A stretch of 64,000 nt of DNA from Margaritifera margaritifera (GCA_029931535.1 JAQPZY010001561.1:3070001-3134000); one strand, 5' to 3'. Counted from the stretch's first letter, positions 35,690 to 49,182 are shown. Notes: generated by a model from the letters alone, not told the origin. Translations and numbers: made by a program.

Positions 35690-36375
35690 CGAAATATATG
35701 AACAAAATTAAGGTTATAATATATATTAAAACTATTATTCAAACAATGCGAAACAATTAAGGTTATAATATGTATTATACAAAATATATGAAACAATTAA
35801 GGTTATAATATGTATTAAAACTATTATTCAAAATATAGGAAACAATTAGGGTTATAATATGTATTAAAACTATTATACAAAATATATGAAAAAATAAAAG
35901 TTATAATATGTATTATGCAAAATATATATACAAATTAAGATTATAATATGTATTGTATAAAATATATGAAAAACTTAAGATTTTAATATGAATTGTATAA
36001 AATATATGAAAGGTTATAATATGTATTAAAACTATTATACAAACAATATGAAAAAATTAAGGTTATGATATGTATTAAAACTATTATACAAACAATATAA
36101 AAAAATTAAGGTTATAATATGTATTAAAACTATTATACAAACAATATGAAAAAATTAAGGTTATAATATGTATTAAAACTATGATACAAACAATATGAAA
36201 AAATTAAGGTTATAATATGTATTAAAACTATTATACAAACAATATGAAAAATTTAAAGTTATAATATGTATTAAAACTATTATACAAACAATATGAAAAA
36301 TTTAAGGTTATAATATGTATTAAAACTATTATACAAACAACATGAAAAAATTAAGGTTATAATATGTATTAAAAT
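35690..36375. repeat. 49-bp minisatellite, diverged at its left end
   Basis: Unit aaggttataatatgtattaa + aactattatacaaacaatat + gaaaaaatt. Left copies are shorter and more variable, right copies are nearly uniform. Confidence 0.93.
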
Positions 36376-36516
36376 TCTGACATATGAGAATCTGCAAACA
36401 AAAATCAACAACCGAAGTTTGCATTGACATGCACTACTGAGTTTTAAACAATTTAGGGTAGCAGAATAGAATATACTTTAATCTGACTGTACTCAAGACA
36501 ATGATCTATCAAGTCA

Positions 36517-36517
<1 letters not shown>

Positions 36518-36608
<91 letters not shown>

Positions 36609-36672
36609 TCCAAGTCCACAAACCTCCGTTAGCTCTCTCTGTCTCTGTCTCTGTCTCTGTCTCTCTCTCTTT

Positions 36673-36740
<68 letters not shown>
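36518..36740. repeat. Compound (TA)n-(CTGT)/(CT)n-(TA)n microsatellite
   Basis: About 88 bp TA, then a spacer with a CT/CTGTCT run at about 36,633-36,670, then about 65 bp TA. Confidence 0.95.
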
Positions 36741-36744
<4 letters not shown>

Positions 36745-37670
36745 AATAATTCAAGTAGAAGAGCAACGATAACAGGTATTTAGTATTTACTGAAGTTGAA
36801 CATAATTTGCAACGTGGTAAAAGGTACGCAGAGGAAATGGTATACATAGGGTATCTATCCATTTCCTATTTAGACAAAGGGTCGGGTACCAAGTACCCTA
36901 TGCCTTCCACATGTATAACATATAAGTGATTGATTTATACATTCCTATTTAGACAAAAGGTCGGGTACCAAGCACCCTATGCCTTCCACATGTATAACAT
37001 ATAAGTGATTAATTTATACATTCATATTTCAACACATTTTTCAATGATATACAGATGAAATAACTTGTAGCATAGATCTATATGCCTACAATTAACGTTA
37101 TGAAACGGTATGCAACTAAGAGACGAAGTGTAAACGGTACGAGACAGTTATGGTAAGGAAGATACTGCAAAACGAAAGAGTGCAAAATGATACGCAAACA
37201 GTACATAATGCAAACGTTCCTCAACATCACTGGCAAAAAATATTACAGTTACTTTAATCCTAATTTCAGAGTTCATATTATCAGCTGAATGTTAGAAATG
37301 ATAAAGTACACATAAAGGATGACACAGATGCTGTAGACTACAGAGCTAATGAAGTACATATAAAAAAAATCTCATTTTAATTAAAGAAGTTCGTTTAGTT
37401 TAAATTAGTCATGATTAATATAAGATACATTTCCATTGCAAGAAAGAAAGATGATGTTAATGGATTTCTATCAGATTGGAACATAGCCAAAAAATGCATC
37501 AATTGAAACACACATGAACTAACATTCAGAAACAGTACATATGTGGGTGCCAAAATCAGCAGCATGAAACAAGGCACGATGAAACATAAACTCGAGAACT
37601 CTAAGTTATTACTAGAAGATATTCGTAAATAGTAACATATGTGCCTAGCAACGGTATAAAGAAGTTTTTG
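36741..37670. other. Unassigned DNA with a 79-bp direct duplication
   Basis: cctatttagacaaa starts at 36,865 and 36,944, each followed by gggtaccaag and ccctatgccttccacatg. Nothing else is recognised. Confidence 0.65.
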
Positions 37671-37671
37671 T

Positions 37672-37744
37672 CAGTCAATCTGGCATATAACATTACAGTC
37701 AATCTGGCATATACCATTATAGTCAATCTGGCATATAACATTAC
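37672..37744. repeat. 24-bp tandem triplication
   Basis: Three copies of agtcaatctggcatataaca + ttac. Confidence 0.92.
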
Positions 37745-37924
37745 ACCTTCAGTTACCAAGTGAGAGTAATTTGTAAAACTTACAAACTCTAAATTGTTTT
37801 ATTTATGTTTTTTTATTAAAAAAATATATAAATATCACGTTGCTTACCGTCTGTTGTTGCAATCAGATAGTCACTTTTTGTCTGTACGATAATGCTGTTT
37901 TGGCAAATTATCCTGTCTGAGTGA

Positions 37925-38215
37925 CAAATATGTAATTATGTTTAATCTTTAAAACTTTTTGCTTACAAATATGTAATTATGTTTAATCTTTAAAACTTTA
38001 TGCTTACAAATATGTAATTATGTTTAATCTTTAAAACTTTATGCTTACAAATATGTAATTATGTTTAATCTTTAAAACTTTATGCTTACAAATATGTAAT
38101 TATGTTTAATCTTTAAAACTTTATGCTTACAAATATGTAATTATGTTTAATCTTTAAAACTTTATGCTTACAAATATGTAATTATGTTTAATCTTTAAAA
38201 CTTTTTGCTTATGCA
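37925..38215. repeat. 41-bp minisatellite, 7 copies
   Basis: Unit caaatatgtaattatgttta + atctttaaaactttatgctta. Copies are nearly identical; the first and last carry a tttttgc variant. Confidence 0.95.
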
Positions 38216-38256
38216 ACATTTAACCGTAGTGAAACTATCTTTTTTAAAATTGAATT

Positions 38257-40315
38257 ATGTATCGAAATAATCATAAAAAAACAGAGTACACGAACGTTGC
38301 TTTCTCTTGTTCCAAAAGATTTGTTTTTAAAAATCCAAATATTCTTTTGAAAGGAAAAATGTATTACTGCATAATACATAATGGCTTTCACGGAGAAAAT
38401 ATCATTTTAGTCATGCAAGAGTCAAGAATTCGGATAACTATTTACTATATCAGACACTCGTCGTCCAAATACCACCAGTTGAATTTCCGCGAAATAAAAT
38501 TGGCATGCGCCATGGGCTCGCTAGGGCCCTGTGCATGCCCCTTTGGGACGACAGACAAAAAGCGAAACGGGTCATGTATACATTTAATTTTGAAGAAGTG
38601 TGTCGCCATAAGTATACTTATCTTAAAAGCAACAATGAAAGGTCATGATCTTTGTCAGTGGTTGATGCTTGATAAGACTTGGTCTTACTGGGTATTATAA
38701 AGTACACTTCCAGAGACCACGAAAAGGAAGGGTTCTTGTACCATGTTGGTCGTGTGGAAATGGCATACAATCAGAATCCAAGCTTTGTCGTCAGTGTGGC
38801 AACAATAAGGCGCAGCACCGTTTAGTGTATACAGAAAAAAATAGCCAGAATACAGTTTGCTCTCGTATTACAACACTTGATGGAGGTTATAAAATCAATT
38901 TAGAGATTGATCTCCCAAGGAGTATATTTGTAAAATTGGCTACGGGGAAATTATAGGGTTATAAATATATTTATAAATTGGCCTCCCTAATTGTATCCTC
39001 ATAAAATAACATTGACCAGAAGACATTACTGGAGATTAACGATTTGGTTCTACGAGGCCTTCTTAGCCCAGAGTCCCATACAAATATGGTGCCTGCCCTT
39101 ATTGAGCAGTCCCATACAAATATGGTGCCTGCCCTTATTGAGCGCCCTACTCTAGCACCGCGTCGGCGAAAAGTACGGTCTGCATCCACTCCATACCAGC
39201 GTCAACGTTCACTACATACCAGCGTGGAACTTGTGAATGCCTGGGCGCAGTAAATTCGGCGACATGAACAGCAAACAGACGAATAGCAGTTAACATACCA
39301 AGTGGTCGGCCGCACCTATGCCGGAGTGGAAGGCAAGAGGAAAATCAATTCGAATGCTGAGTACACCATGCAGGAAGTCACTGAAATCCACCTCACCATC
39401 TAGGGTCGCGACGTCGTAAACCGAACGCTGACACGAAACCCAAGCTTCTTCGTAGTCCATGGTGTCGCACAGGTCGCCAGGGACAGATCGTCGACAACAA
39501 GCTCTACATCCACGATGCTAGTAACCTCCTGGTCACGGCGCAATGGCTCCACGCGGTAATAACCCGGTGCCGTACCACAGAGGTCATCATGGTCACACAC
39601 AGCGATTCCATGTGCCTTTCCTGCCGGGTTATCGAGAAGTGCATCCAAGGGCACAAAAGCGCAGACGACGCAGAATGCCAGCTGTATGACAGTGCTTTGT
39701 CAGAACAAGAGGCGGAAACTGCGACAGAGCAGGTTTCAGGAACCGCGGGAACACAATACGTCAGCGTCGACTAGGCATGTCAGAACGTGCATTTCCAAAA
39801 TCCTGTTTGTATGGTGGTGTAGACATCTTGCACCTACCTTCCGCAGATAACAAGGTTATATTGTTTCCAAACACAAAACACACACTATTCCATATGAATG
39901 GGGTCAGGCGCACGTCTAATAGATGCAGTGGGTAGCTGTGCGGTGCTTGTCATTTCGACTGATCCGACGGGTCTTGCACCTACGTTTTACGAAACTTGCG
40001 ACGGTGCGCGGGATGAGGCGTAAAGAAAGTCAGCTACCAAAGCTAGGACGCCCATAAAGCATAAGATGGCATCGTCTCCTGTTGCTTCTCTTGAGTCGTC
40101 GTTGCATGTTGGCAGTCTGACCTCGGCGTCATTTGATCGCCTCTGGAAGTCTTTACCAGCATCAACTCTAACAGGATTTTTAGTTTTTGCGACTTTTTCG
40201 GTACTTACCCACTCAGCATTTGCAGTTGCTATCCTTTTTTTCTCAAAATCGACATGCCTATATGGGATCATGCCTACGGCAAGTGGCAGTAGTATGGCAC
40301 CATACCTAAAGTAAA
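38257..40315 (+). pseudogene. GC-richer decayed coding-like island, family unknown
   Basis: Base composition rises sharply over about 38.5-40.3 kb and several short frames look coding. One is a 147-codon ORF from 38,257. Another, at 38,669-38,956, contains PCWSCGNGIQSESKLCRQCG (zinc-ribbon-like). Others are 39,044-39,253 (PRRRKVRSASTPYQRQRS, then SVELVNAWAQ), a frame at about 39,300-39,400 reading VVGRTYAGVEGKRKINSN and EYTMQEVTEIHLTI, and one at 39,475-39,774. They sit in different frames, broken by stops, like a decayed intronless gene. An exact 32-bp local duplication lies at about 39,069-39,135 (cccatacaaatatggtgcct). The resemblance of the Cys motif to the one at 13.03 kb hints at a second virus-like or large-transposon relic, but no gene is identified. 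Confidence 0.4.
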
Positions 40316-42635
40316 GTGTCTGATAACATACGTCAAAGAGGCCTGAATAATTGAATCTTTGTCAAGGTTAGCTGCAAGTACTTACTGTTGTCTATAGGCA
40401 GAACGTGACTAACAAGTGGCGTGCAAAGGCTAAGCAAGGATGATTCAATAGAAGCTGTCATATTACTTCATAGTTTAGCCTTATGTAAGGCGTGGGCCTT
40501 TGAAACATCTTTGTCACAAGTAGACCAACAATAATGAATAGATTTCAATCATTGATTATAGAAGGTATCTTTTATCCAGACAGCTTACTCGTGTACTAAT
40601 GCACTGCAACGATTGAGTTAGGTTTCTATGGCATAGGATCAAAATAGTCGTATGGCAACTATATACTTTGAAAGAGCATGGGTGTATCCTAGCGCTTTAA
40701 ACTCTGTGAGACGTAAAATGACTTGGTTGCGACTTCTGTCTCTTAGTAAATAGCAAAATGAAAAAAAAAATCTTGTACAATTTTAATAATCACAATCACA
40801 GTCCTGTAAGAGAAAATGATGAAGTCAAGAAAAAGTATACGAGACCTTGTGAAATCTTTTGCGATTTATGACCTGCCGTAAACACCACGCAGAATGTCTG
40901 TTGCAGAAAACCGATGTGATCTCAATAATTGTGTCATACTGTGAAAACAAATTCACCCATCAGCATACCATTTTCTTGTGTATTTAATAAGAGAAGTCTA
41001 TGGATTTTAGCCTGTGCAAATTATTAAATATTCATTCAGGCATTGTTTTATGAGCAATTAGTGACAGTGCACTTTTTTTCCAAACCATTTTGTCTAATGA
41101 CACCTTACTTGTAGACAGATATTCAACTAAGAATTGCGCAAGAAAGAACACACAAACCTTAATTGTTTGGATTCTTAATGATCTAAACCATTTTTTTAAA
41201 AAGTTAATTACTCCAATATTTTGCAAGCCATCGTCCTTAAGTTGTCTCAGCATTACTAACTGGAAGCACTTCCTTGTTTTGGATTAAGCACATCGCTATC
41301 AATGTAACCAAGATCTAATTTTGACCAAACAGGCAATATAAGAGTCAATTTCGGGATCTATAATTAAGAAATGCGTAAAATTACACAGTTTTCCTTTGCA
41401 ATTTGCAATCCTATTTTTGTTGTATGCTTCGTACATTGAAGGAAGCGTGCTTTTTTGCAGTGGATATATAATTTCTCAAAGCAACGTTTTTATTCCTCAT
41501 TTTGAACTATGAACACGAGTAAATTTCACAACAATTCGCTATAACTAGCATCCATGATCTTTTCTTCTAAAATGACTTGCTAGCGGCTCGTCTAGCAAGA
41601 AGTTATTATTACAAGAAGATTAAGGCTGTTAAACAGTTTCTGGGGTTGACTATGTTGTTCAGCGAAAAAGATAGAACTTTAACTTCTGGATCACCTTTTC
41701 GCTATATACATTTGCTATATTTACGTAGAGTAGAGAAGAATAATGATTTTTTACTTGGTGTATGTGAATTTATACTTGCTGTGATCGAAATTTGTCCCAT
41801 TGTATTCCTCAAAACACAACATAGCACGTATATACTAAATCTCTCCACATTTTAAATCTAATACAACCGTTAACTGCTTTAAATGATGGAGAATGTTACA
41901 GAAAGCCGGTATAAGTATACATTCTTCCAATATTGGTACCCTTATATACTGTGCAATTCTTTGTACATCCTTCACATCATCCACATATTTTAAAGATTTG
42001 GTAAAAATATACAAAAATAGAATGCAGTTACTTTGGTCAGTTTTTACGTTGTCAGAGGTCAGTTTTTACGTTATCAGAGGTCAGTTTCAGTGATAAATAC
42101 CCATGCAGACAACTTCATGGTGATATATTCACCGCTAGAATAACGATAATTATTTTATCAGTGCATGCTCTCGAAATAAATTCAGATAGCGTGATTTCAT
42201 GGGTCAAGAACCTCTTTTACCGGATCTGGTTCAGAATCTTATTTACAGATGTCGTTTCTATATTGGTTTACGATGAAGAAAAAGAATGAGGGCTTTGGTT
42301 GTCAGCGTGCACATGTTGATTTTCTATCCCTATCGATAAGACAAACGGATGCGAAGGCCAGCTAACTGTTTCCAGAAGCAATTACATCATCCTAAATTAA
42401 GGCTTAGTATCAACGGGAAAATGCGATGGTTATTTAGATACAGTAAATTGAAACATGGCTGCAGATTAATACAGATTGCAAAACTGGTCATCCGGATAAT
42501 AAGTTGAACAATCTGTTATTGACGGAAATTATACACTGGCCTAACTAATTTACAATTAACTTGGATGTATATTCATGTATGTTCTACAATGGCATGAATA
42601 GGACTGTAAAAGTTCTTCAATATACTAACTCCTCT
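40316..42635. other. Unassigned AT-rich DNA
   Basis: ORFs of 60-92 codons exist (for example 41,577-41,855 +) without recognisable domains. A 20-bp duplication (gtcagtttttacgtt.tcag) is at about 42,037-42,080. No gene is called. Confidence 0.5.
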
Positions 42636-42645
42636 CTCTCTCTCT

Positions 42646-42714
<69 letters not shown>
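42636..42714. repeat. (CT)n(TA)n microsatellite
   Basis: Short CT run, then about 66 bp TA. Confidence 0.95.
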
Positions 42715-42718
<4 letters not shown>

Positions 42719-42861
42719 GTTCAGATATAACTTATTACCCTGATGCCTTTACCCGATTAAAATACACATATAAGAAATCATTTTTATTGTCACATACACC
42801 TACAAACAGAATGTGATTCAGTTTTAATATATTTTGCATACGACAATCCGGAAATTATATT

Positions 42862-43120
42862 TCCTTTCACATAAACCGATATACTGTAACAAAATTTTAA
42901 CAACCACATAAACCGATATACTGCAACAAAATTTTAACAACCACATAAACCGATATACTGCAACAAAATTTTAACAACCACATAAACCGATATACTTCAA
43001 GAAAATTTTAACAACCGCATAAACCGATATACTGCAACAAAATTTTAACAACCGCATAAACCGATATACTGCAACAAACTTTTACCAACCACATAAACCG
43101 ATATACTGCAACAAAATTTG
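42862..43120. repeat. 37-bp minisatellite, about 7 copies
   Basis: Unit cataaaccgatatactgcaac + aaaattttaacaaccac or ccgc. Confidence 0.94.
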
Positions 43121-43149
43121 AACAAACTGCTAAGATATTTCCTAACTGC

Positions 43150-43700
43150 TTTGAAAAATGTATGTAGACTGGCATAACTACGTAATGGAAAATGTATGTA
43201 AACTGGCATAACTACGTAATGGAAAATGTATGTAAACTGGCATAACTGCGTAATGGAATATGTATGTAAACTGGCATAACTACGTAATGGAAAATGTATG
43301 TAAACTGGCATAACTGCGTAATGGAATATGTATGTAAACTGGCATAACTGCGTAATGGAATATGTATGTAAACTGGCATAACTGCGTAATGGAAAATGTA
43401 TGTAAACTGGCATAACTGCGTAATGGAATATGTATGTAAACTGGCATAACTGCGTAATGGAAAATGTATGTAAACTGGCATAACTGCGTAATGGAATATG
43501 TATGTAAACTGGCATAACTGCGTAATGGAATATGTATGTAAACTGGCATAACTGCGTAATGGAAAATGTATGTAAACTGGCATAACTGCGTAATGGAATA
43601 TGTATGTAAACTGGCATAACTGCGTAATGGAATATGTATGTAAACTGGCATAACTGCGTAATGGAAAATGTATGTAAACTGGCATAACTGCGTAATATGC
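43150..43700. repeat. 34-bp minisatellite, 16 copies
   Basis: Unit gtaatggaatatgtatgtaa + actggcataactgc. One site alternates between ggaaaatg and ggaatatg, and the leftmost copies also have ctacg. ORFs of 157-190 codons on the - strand are repeat artefacts. Confidence 0.95.
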
Positions 43701-43736
43701 CTATACGTTTTACAACTGGATGAATAGAGGACGAAA

Positions 43737-44143
43737 TTGATGTTTGAACACATTTCTGCAGACATGGACATAATACAAATGTCTGTATACGTTATTTCCA
43801 ATCCAATGGCAAAAACGTTTTATTTATCTGAACATGAAAATAATTTGAATTCCTATCTTCTGCATGTATGCTTGACTGACGACAACATTATATTATATCA
43901 AATAAAATGCAGCTGGATATTTCCAACATTCTCATCCAACCCAAGATCGATAAAACTCTCAAGGCATTTAAGGTCGAGGAGAAACTCGACCTGCTGGACA
44001 ACTATGTGCCACTAAAGGAAAACTGCCTTGAAAATATGAAATTTGAAAAATTCATTATACATTTACCTAACAAGCGAAGTGAATTATTTTCTGGAACTTT
44101 TTCATATTATCTGTTTAAGATTGGAATGAGCCAGTTTTACTGA
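43737..44143 (+). other. Short overlapping ORFs, doubtful coding
   Basis: A 92-codon and a 78-codon frame overlap here. The second (43,907-44,143) has a charged, helical, protein-like composition (PKIDKTLKAFKVEEKLDLLD), but I recognise no family. It could be an exon or a relic. Confidence 0.2.
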
Positions 44144-44145
44144 CT

Positions 44146-44811
44146 AGAAAACCATAATGTATGTATTATGTTCTTTGGATGCACTCTGCGACACTGCCAG
44201 ACCTGCACCACTGACGTCATCAATCAATATTGCGCACGGCTTAGCCGTGGGTTACCAGCATTTAAAACACGAGAAAGATAAGAAGAGAAAGTCGCCGTCA
44301 CACACTAATTGTCAATAAACACGGAAACAAACACCGCAGTAGAAAGCTTGGAAAATGCATTTCCAGTGCTCGAAATTAGTCGTGTCGTTGTTACTATATA
44401 GTTATGTGGATTGCCTTTGAATGAGCAGGCAGTGATTCACCTGTTCTGGATTATCTAATAAGTCGCCACCAAATATGTGTGTTGCATTATACCGTTTTCG
44501 CATAAGAATGACACTATTGTACGAAAAGAGAGCATTATTTCAAAATGACACTGTAGAAGTATTTTTATTTTTTCACGGTAGTTTCAATAGTGTCCAGAGG
44601 TTTTCTGACTGACTTTTCTAATATTCTGTATACGGCATTACTATCTTTCCAAAGTAATGGTGGTGTATATCATCTCTTTTAGTAAGTTTTCCTCATGAGT
44701 ATTTTTACTTGAATCGCCTATAAAGCCCGTTTTTTATATGATGATAACAAAATCTGCAAGAGCTAAAATATATATTTACTTTATACTCACTCTCGACTGT
44801 TTTGAATAACA
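44146..44811. other. Unassigned DNA
   Basis: Nothing recognised. Confidence 0.45.
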
Positions 44812-45170
44812 GTACTGTGTACCTAACTGTGTAATATGTACCTAACTGTGTAATGTGTACCTAACTGTGTACCTAACTGTGTAATGTGTACTGTGCCCCT
44901 AACTGTGTAATGTGTACCTAACTGTGTAATGTGTATTGTGCACCTAACTGCGAAATGTGTACCTAACTGTGTGATATGTACCGAACTGTGTACTGTGCAC
45001 CTAACTGGGTGCTGTGTATCTAACTGTGTGCTGTGTACCTAACTGTGTAATGTGTACCTAACTGTGTAATGTGTACTGTGCACCTAACTGTGTAATGTGT
45101 ACCTAACTGTGTACTGTGTACCTAACTGTGTACTGTACACCTAACTGTGTGCTGTGTACCTAACTCTGTA
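44812..45170. repeat. Irregular 17-bp minisatellite
   Basis: Built from tgtacctaactgtgtaa with frequent tgtactgtgcacc insertions. Copies vary in length, unlike the regular arrays nearby. Confidence 0.9.
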
Positions 45171-47217
45171 TCAAGAGGGATGAAATAATCGCTTTGCTGT
45201 CTTCTGACTGGCTATACAACACGTTGATCTAAAACGTTTCAATATCTCGACAATTATGTCCCCATATCCCAATCTGTAGCTTTTGTGTGTTGTTTATTTT
45301 TATGGACACACTTTTACATAAGTTTTCATGATTTGTTTAAAGGATTTGTTAAAATGCTTGCCCTATAATTCAGTGGTTTTCAAGCAAGGACTTGGAAGAA
45401 TTACCAAACTGGTTTTACTCGGTAGATTTTTAGCAGCACGGGACGAGATATGATTGGCTGCCACGTGAGGATAACCTGTAATAATGAGCATGGGTCTGTA
45501 GTGCTGGCTACATCCATGGCACAACTTCACCAATGGAAAGCACATAGTTACTATAATTAGATTGGGTAATCCCTGTTATTGGCTTTTCCTATTGTATGGA
45601 GTTGTCTTAAATGCATATAAAAAGATAAGAGGATGATAACAAAGATCAACATTTTTAAACTTGAATTTTTTTTTGTTGAAATCGACATTCCTAAATTGTC
45701 CTTATAATTCAAACTTGACGATATTCAGATCTGTCCTGTGCTTTTCAAGTGTTCAATTGTACGGCCAGTCAAAATGCATGGTACAGCTGCATTTTAGTGT
45801 GAATTCTGAGTGTCAGATGGCTTGCTGAGAATACTCGCAAATAATCATGGCTATCTGGTTGTTTTTGTAGCCGAATGACAGCTGCATAATATACAATAGT
45901 CTTGAAATCAGATCACCATTTAGATTCGTCTGAGAAGAAGTTCAGCGTAATACTCGTTATCGACAGTGGTTCATTTTTGCTTTATAATTGAAAGTGTTTT
46001 AAAATGTATGAGCACTGAATTGCAGCGGAAAAGGTTGCAATTTTTGCTGAATTACGGCTCTCGTCTTTGGCACACGTGTAGCAAGCTATCTTTAATTTAG
46101 GGTAGAGTATCTGGAGTTATGAGTATTTGTTGTATGTATTTCAGCACTAACGAACCATTTTTATTTTCTGTAACACATCTGACAAAATGTTTTTTCCCAG
46201 TGATGTTTCTAATCATCGTTTACTCGCCTATTTAGAATGTTTTTCAATCACATTTATCTATCTCACTTGTCATCTCTACAAGCAGTTGATGTAAATCAAT
46301 CGGATATTGTCTTACATAATGTCTGTTTAAAGATATCGTCCTGAAGCTTTCTTTCATTACTGTCTGTATGCCGATTTACATTTATAAATATTAGTGCTAA
46401 TTCCAGTTCAGCATTTTCATACGTAAGCGTAGAAACCTAAGTCAGATTCGTTGAGACAAATATTTATTATGTAAATATAAGCTTTGAGAAACAAGTTTTT
46501 GTTGGAGTTTTTTAATGCGTGGTGTTAAGGCAACCGTTTGTATTTCTCTTGTTTTTAAACATTCATGAAATCAACAGAAATAATGTTTGCGTTATTCCAG
46601 GGGCCTCCAAAATTCAGAATTATTCGAGCTGCCAGGCGGTAATTCGAATCAATTTTCTAGTATCTGTGTAATGTAAAGAGACCCTTTATTGAATTAGTTA
46701 CAGTGTGACAAATTTACTGTATGATCATGATGCCATTGTGTACTTCTACTGGTATTTTGTTTATTCAACGTGATATATTTACAAATGTCACAGCTTGAAA
46801 CTGTTGAAGAATATAGTTCCACATGATAGTTTACATAAATCCAAGTGTAATATATTTATTTTTTTCTTTGCTTGTGCATGCTGAATCCCTTCAAGGAAGA
46901 TAGATCATAATACATATGTGCACATTGCAAAGACAGTGCATTAGTTATCAAGCAAGAGACAGTACATTAATTACATAGCTGTCACTCTTCAGTTGATATA
47001 TTAAGGTCTATAACAAAGTTGTTTATTTGCATATATTAGCTTAATGTCTTAATAAGCTCTTTTCATATGTTGGACGTCTATTTATCTCGCAAAAACGGGT
47101 CTATCAGCGACACAGTTGCTAACGTGTTTAACCTCAGGTCAAGGTCACAAGGTATACAGCAAAGCTTTCAGCATGGGAATGGTGTGAAGGCCTTGTCTTT
47201 CTAAAAAGTCCATGCAC
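45171..47217. other. Unassigned DNA
   Basis: No gene, RNA or repeat recognised in about 2 kb. Confidence 0.5.
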
Positions 47218-47218
47218 T

Positions 47219-47405
47219 GAATAGTAAATGACAGTTTTAAATACAATAGAAATTATAACCATATGCTCAAAAACTGAATAGTAAATGACAGTTTTAAAAA
47301 CAGTAGACATTATAACCATATGCTCAAAAACTGAATAGTAAATGACAGTTTTAAAGACAATAGTAAAGACAGTAGACATTATAACCATATATTCAAAAAC
47401 TGAAT
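47219..47405. repeat. 57-bp tandem triplication
   Basis: gaatagtaaatgacagtttt starts at 47,219, 47,276 and 47,333. The third copy has an internal 12-bp duplication (acaatagtaaag). Confidence 0.9.
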
Positions 47406-47794
47406 AGTTTAGTTCTGAGGGCACTTTGAAGAAAATACAAATTATGATCTATAATCTGTACCAGATGACAAATTGTACACGATATGCACCAATGTAAGCT
47501 AATTGCAAAATGACTTTTCACCATTTTTGAACATGACGTTGATTTCCTCCCCCAAACAATACATATAAAATTTATAGAAGTTTCAGTTAATTACTGACGT
47601 TAGCATACTGACTTGGTACAACTAATGCACCCATTTAACATTTGAAAAACGAATCCTATCCAAAACTATTCTTTTTGTTTCTTTAGTTGCTTCAGACATG
47701 AATGAGATGAGATGAGATTAACCTTTATCACTGCTATAGGCATTTGTTATTGAAATATTAAATCAATCGGGGAGGTCCATCTGATAAGGGTCAT

Positions 47795-48034
47795 ATGAAA
47801 CATTGTATAATAACGGTCAATGTAATGGGTTATTTCGATCACAAACGCATAGCTCTGTCGATTATTATAATGTTCATGTGCTTTTCATATGCGACACAAT
47901 TTTTCACTGATTATGTTGACGGTATTCAGGAATTCCGTCTTGTTAGGAGGAAACGTGTCATTATACCCAGTGACATTACATCAATTGAACATGAAGGGGA
48001 TAGATTGGATATTAGAACGTTGATAACGATGTGA
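47795..48034 (+). CDS. Candidate first exon or small secreted protein
   Basis: A 79-codon ORF. Residues about 17-36 form a hydrophobic helix (RIALSIIIMFMCFSYATQFF) that could be a signal peptide or signal anchor, especially if translation starts at the second Met (residue 11). A polar part follows with FRLVRRKRVIIPSD, where RRKR is a furin-type site. Composition is more protein-like than the surrounding AT-rich ORFs. No family is recognised. A weak splice-donor-like GATgtgaaa lies at the stop codon, so it might be exon 1 of a spliced gene. It may equally be chance. Confidence 0.3.
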   Translation: MKHCIITVNVMGYFDHKRIALSIIIMFMCFSYATQFFTDYVDGIQEFRLVRRKRVIIPSDITSIEHEGDRLDIRTLITM

Positions 48035-49050
48035 AAATGGCAGATTGTAATTTATTTATCGATCAGAGAGATGAAATGATATATCATAGATAAATGTCAA
48101 TAGTGCATTACGGTGTATTTCCATTTGATGAAGTAACTAGCATATATGATTTGCTTCATGATTTGATGTTACCGTGTAACAAGTGGTTTGTAAAGATGCG
48201 TTTAGGGTAGTGCGAAAATCGCAGTAAGATCTTTGGTTTATTGCCCGAATGTTGTTTGTGTCTTGTTAGTAGATATGAGCTTATGTCGATAGAATGTCCA
48301 AACCTATCGCGGCCCATCTCATGTACATTTTGTGGGATACATATATTTAGATGAGATTTTGTGTAAAGGTTTCAATCACTGCATATTGACACATCCCCCC
48401 TCCTCCAAAAGTAAAGGCGTGTAGGTACTGTCAGTAGTGTATTATTTCTTAATCAAAAGTCTTCATGTTATATCTATCATGAGAAAATGATGTATTTATG
48501 AAGAGGAATTTATGATATAATAGGTACTGAGTTTCAATGCTCGAGGTGAGGCATTCCGAACATCCTCCTCTTACCGATGCTAGTCGAATAACTTCAACTC
48601 TCTGACTGAGAGTCATCAGAAATCGTAATGATACTTTCCACTATTAATTTCTAATGTTATTCCTGCCACGTTGTAATGAAAATATTGAAGAAATCATTCG
48701 CTTTCACTAACCTGAAACTATTGCTTGCGTTGCTGTCGGTGATAGCAGACGTTTCGATTGTATATGAGGAATCGGGTTGAAGAAAATTAAAGTGATTAAG
48801 TGGTTTCACAAGAATGGTCTATCTGTCTGATCTGTCACTTGAAGGAATATTGGGGACTAGTCCACTGTATAAAGAATATTAGGGAATAGTTAACTGTAGT
48901 GTTATTGGTAGTAGCTGAATCATACTACTAGTACTCATAATAAATTTAGTAGGCAGGATCAGCAAATAACAAGTAGTAATACATTAATTCATATATAAAT
49001 TTAATAACATTGACACAGTACGTTATACAAGCATAAAAAACAGTTGTAAT
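48035..49050. other. Unassigned DNA
   Basis: Nothing recognised. Confidence 0.45.
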
Positions 49051-49051
49051 A

Positions 49052-49182
49052 CATACATACATACATACATACATACATACATACATACATACATACATAC
49101 ATACATACGTACATACATACATACATACATACATACATACATACATACATACATACATACATACATACATACATACATACAT
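49052..49182. repeat. (CATA)n microsatellite, probably the LINE 3' tail
   Basis: About 32 CATA units with one CGTA variant. On the LINE's sense strand this is (TATG)n directly after the 3' UTR (agtggatcacttttttatg). Confidence 0.9.

Noticed and set aside
43045..43801. - strand ORFs of 157-190 codons
   Set aside because: Three frames of the same 34-bp array give the same peptide words, so this is an artefact.
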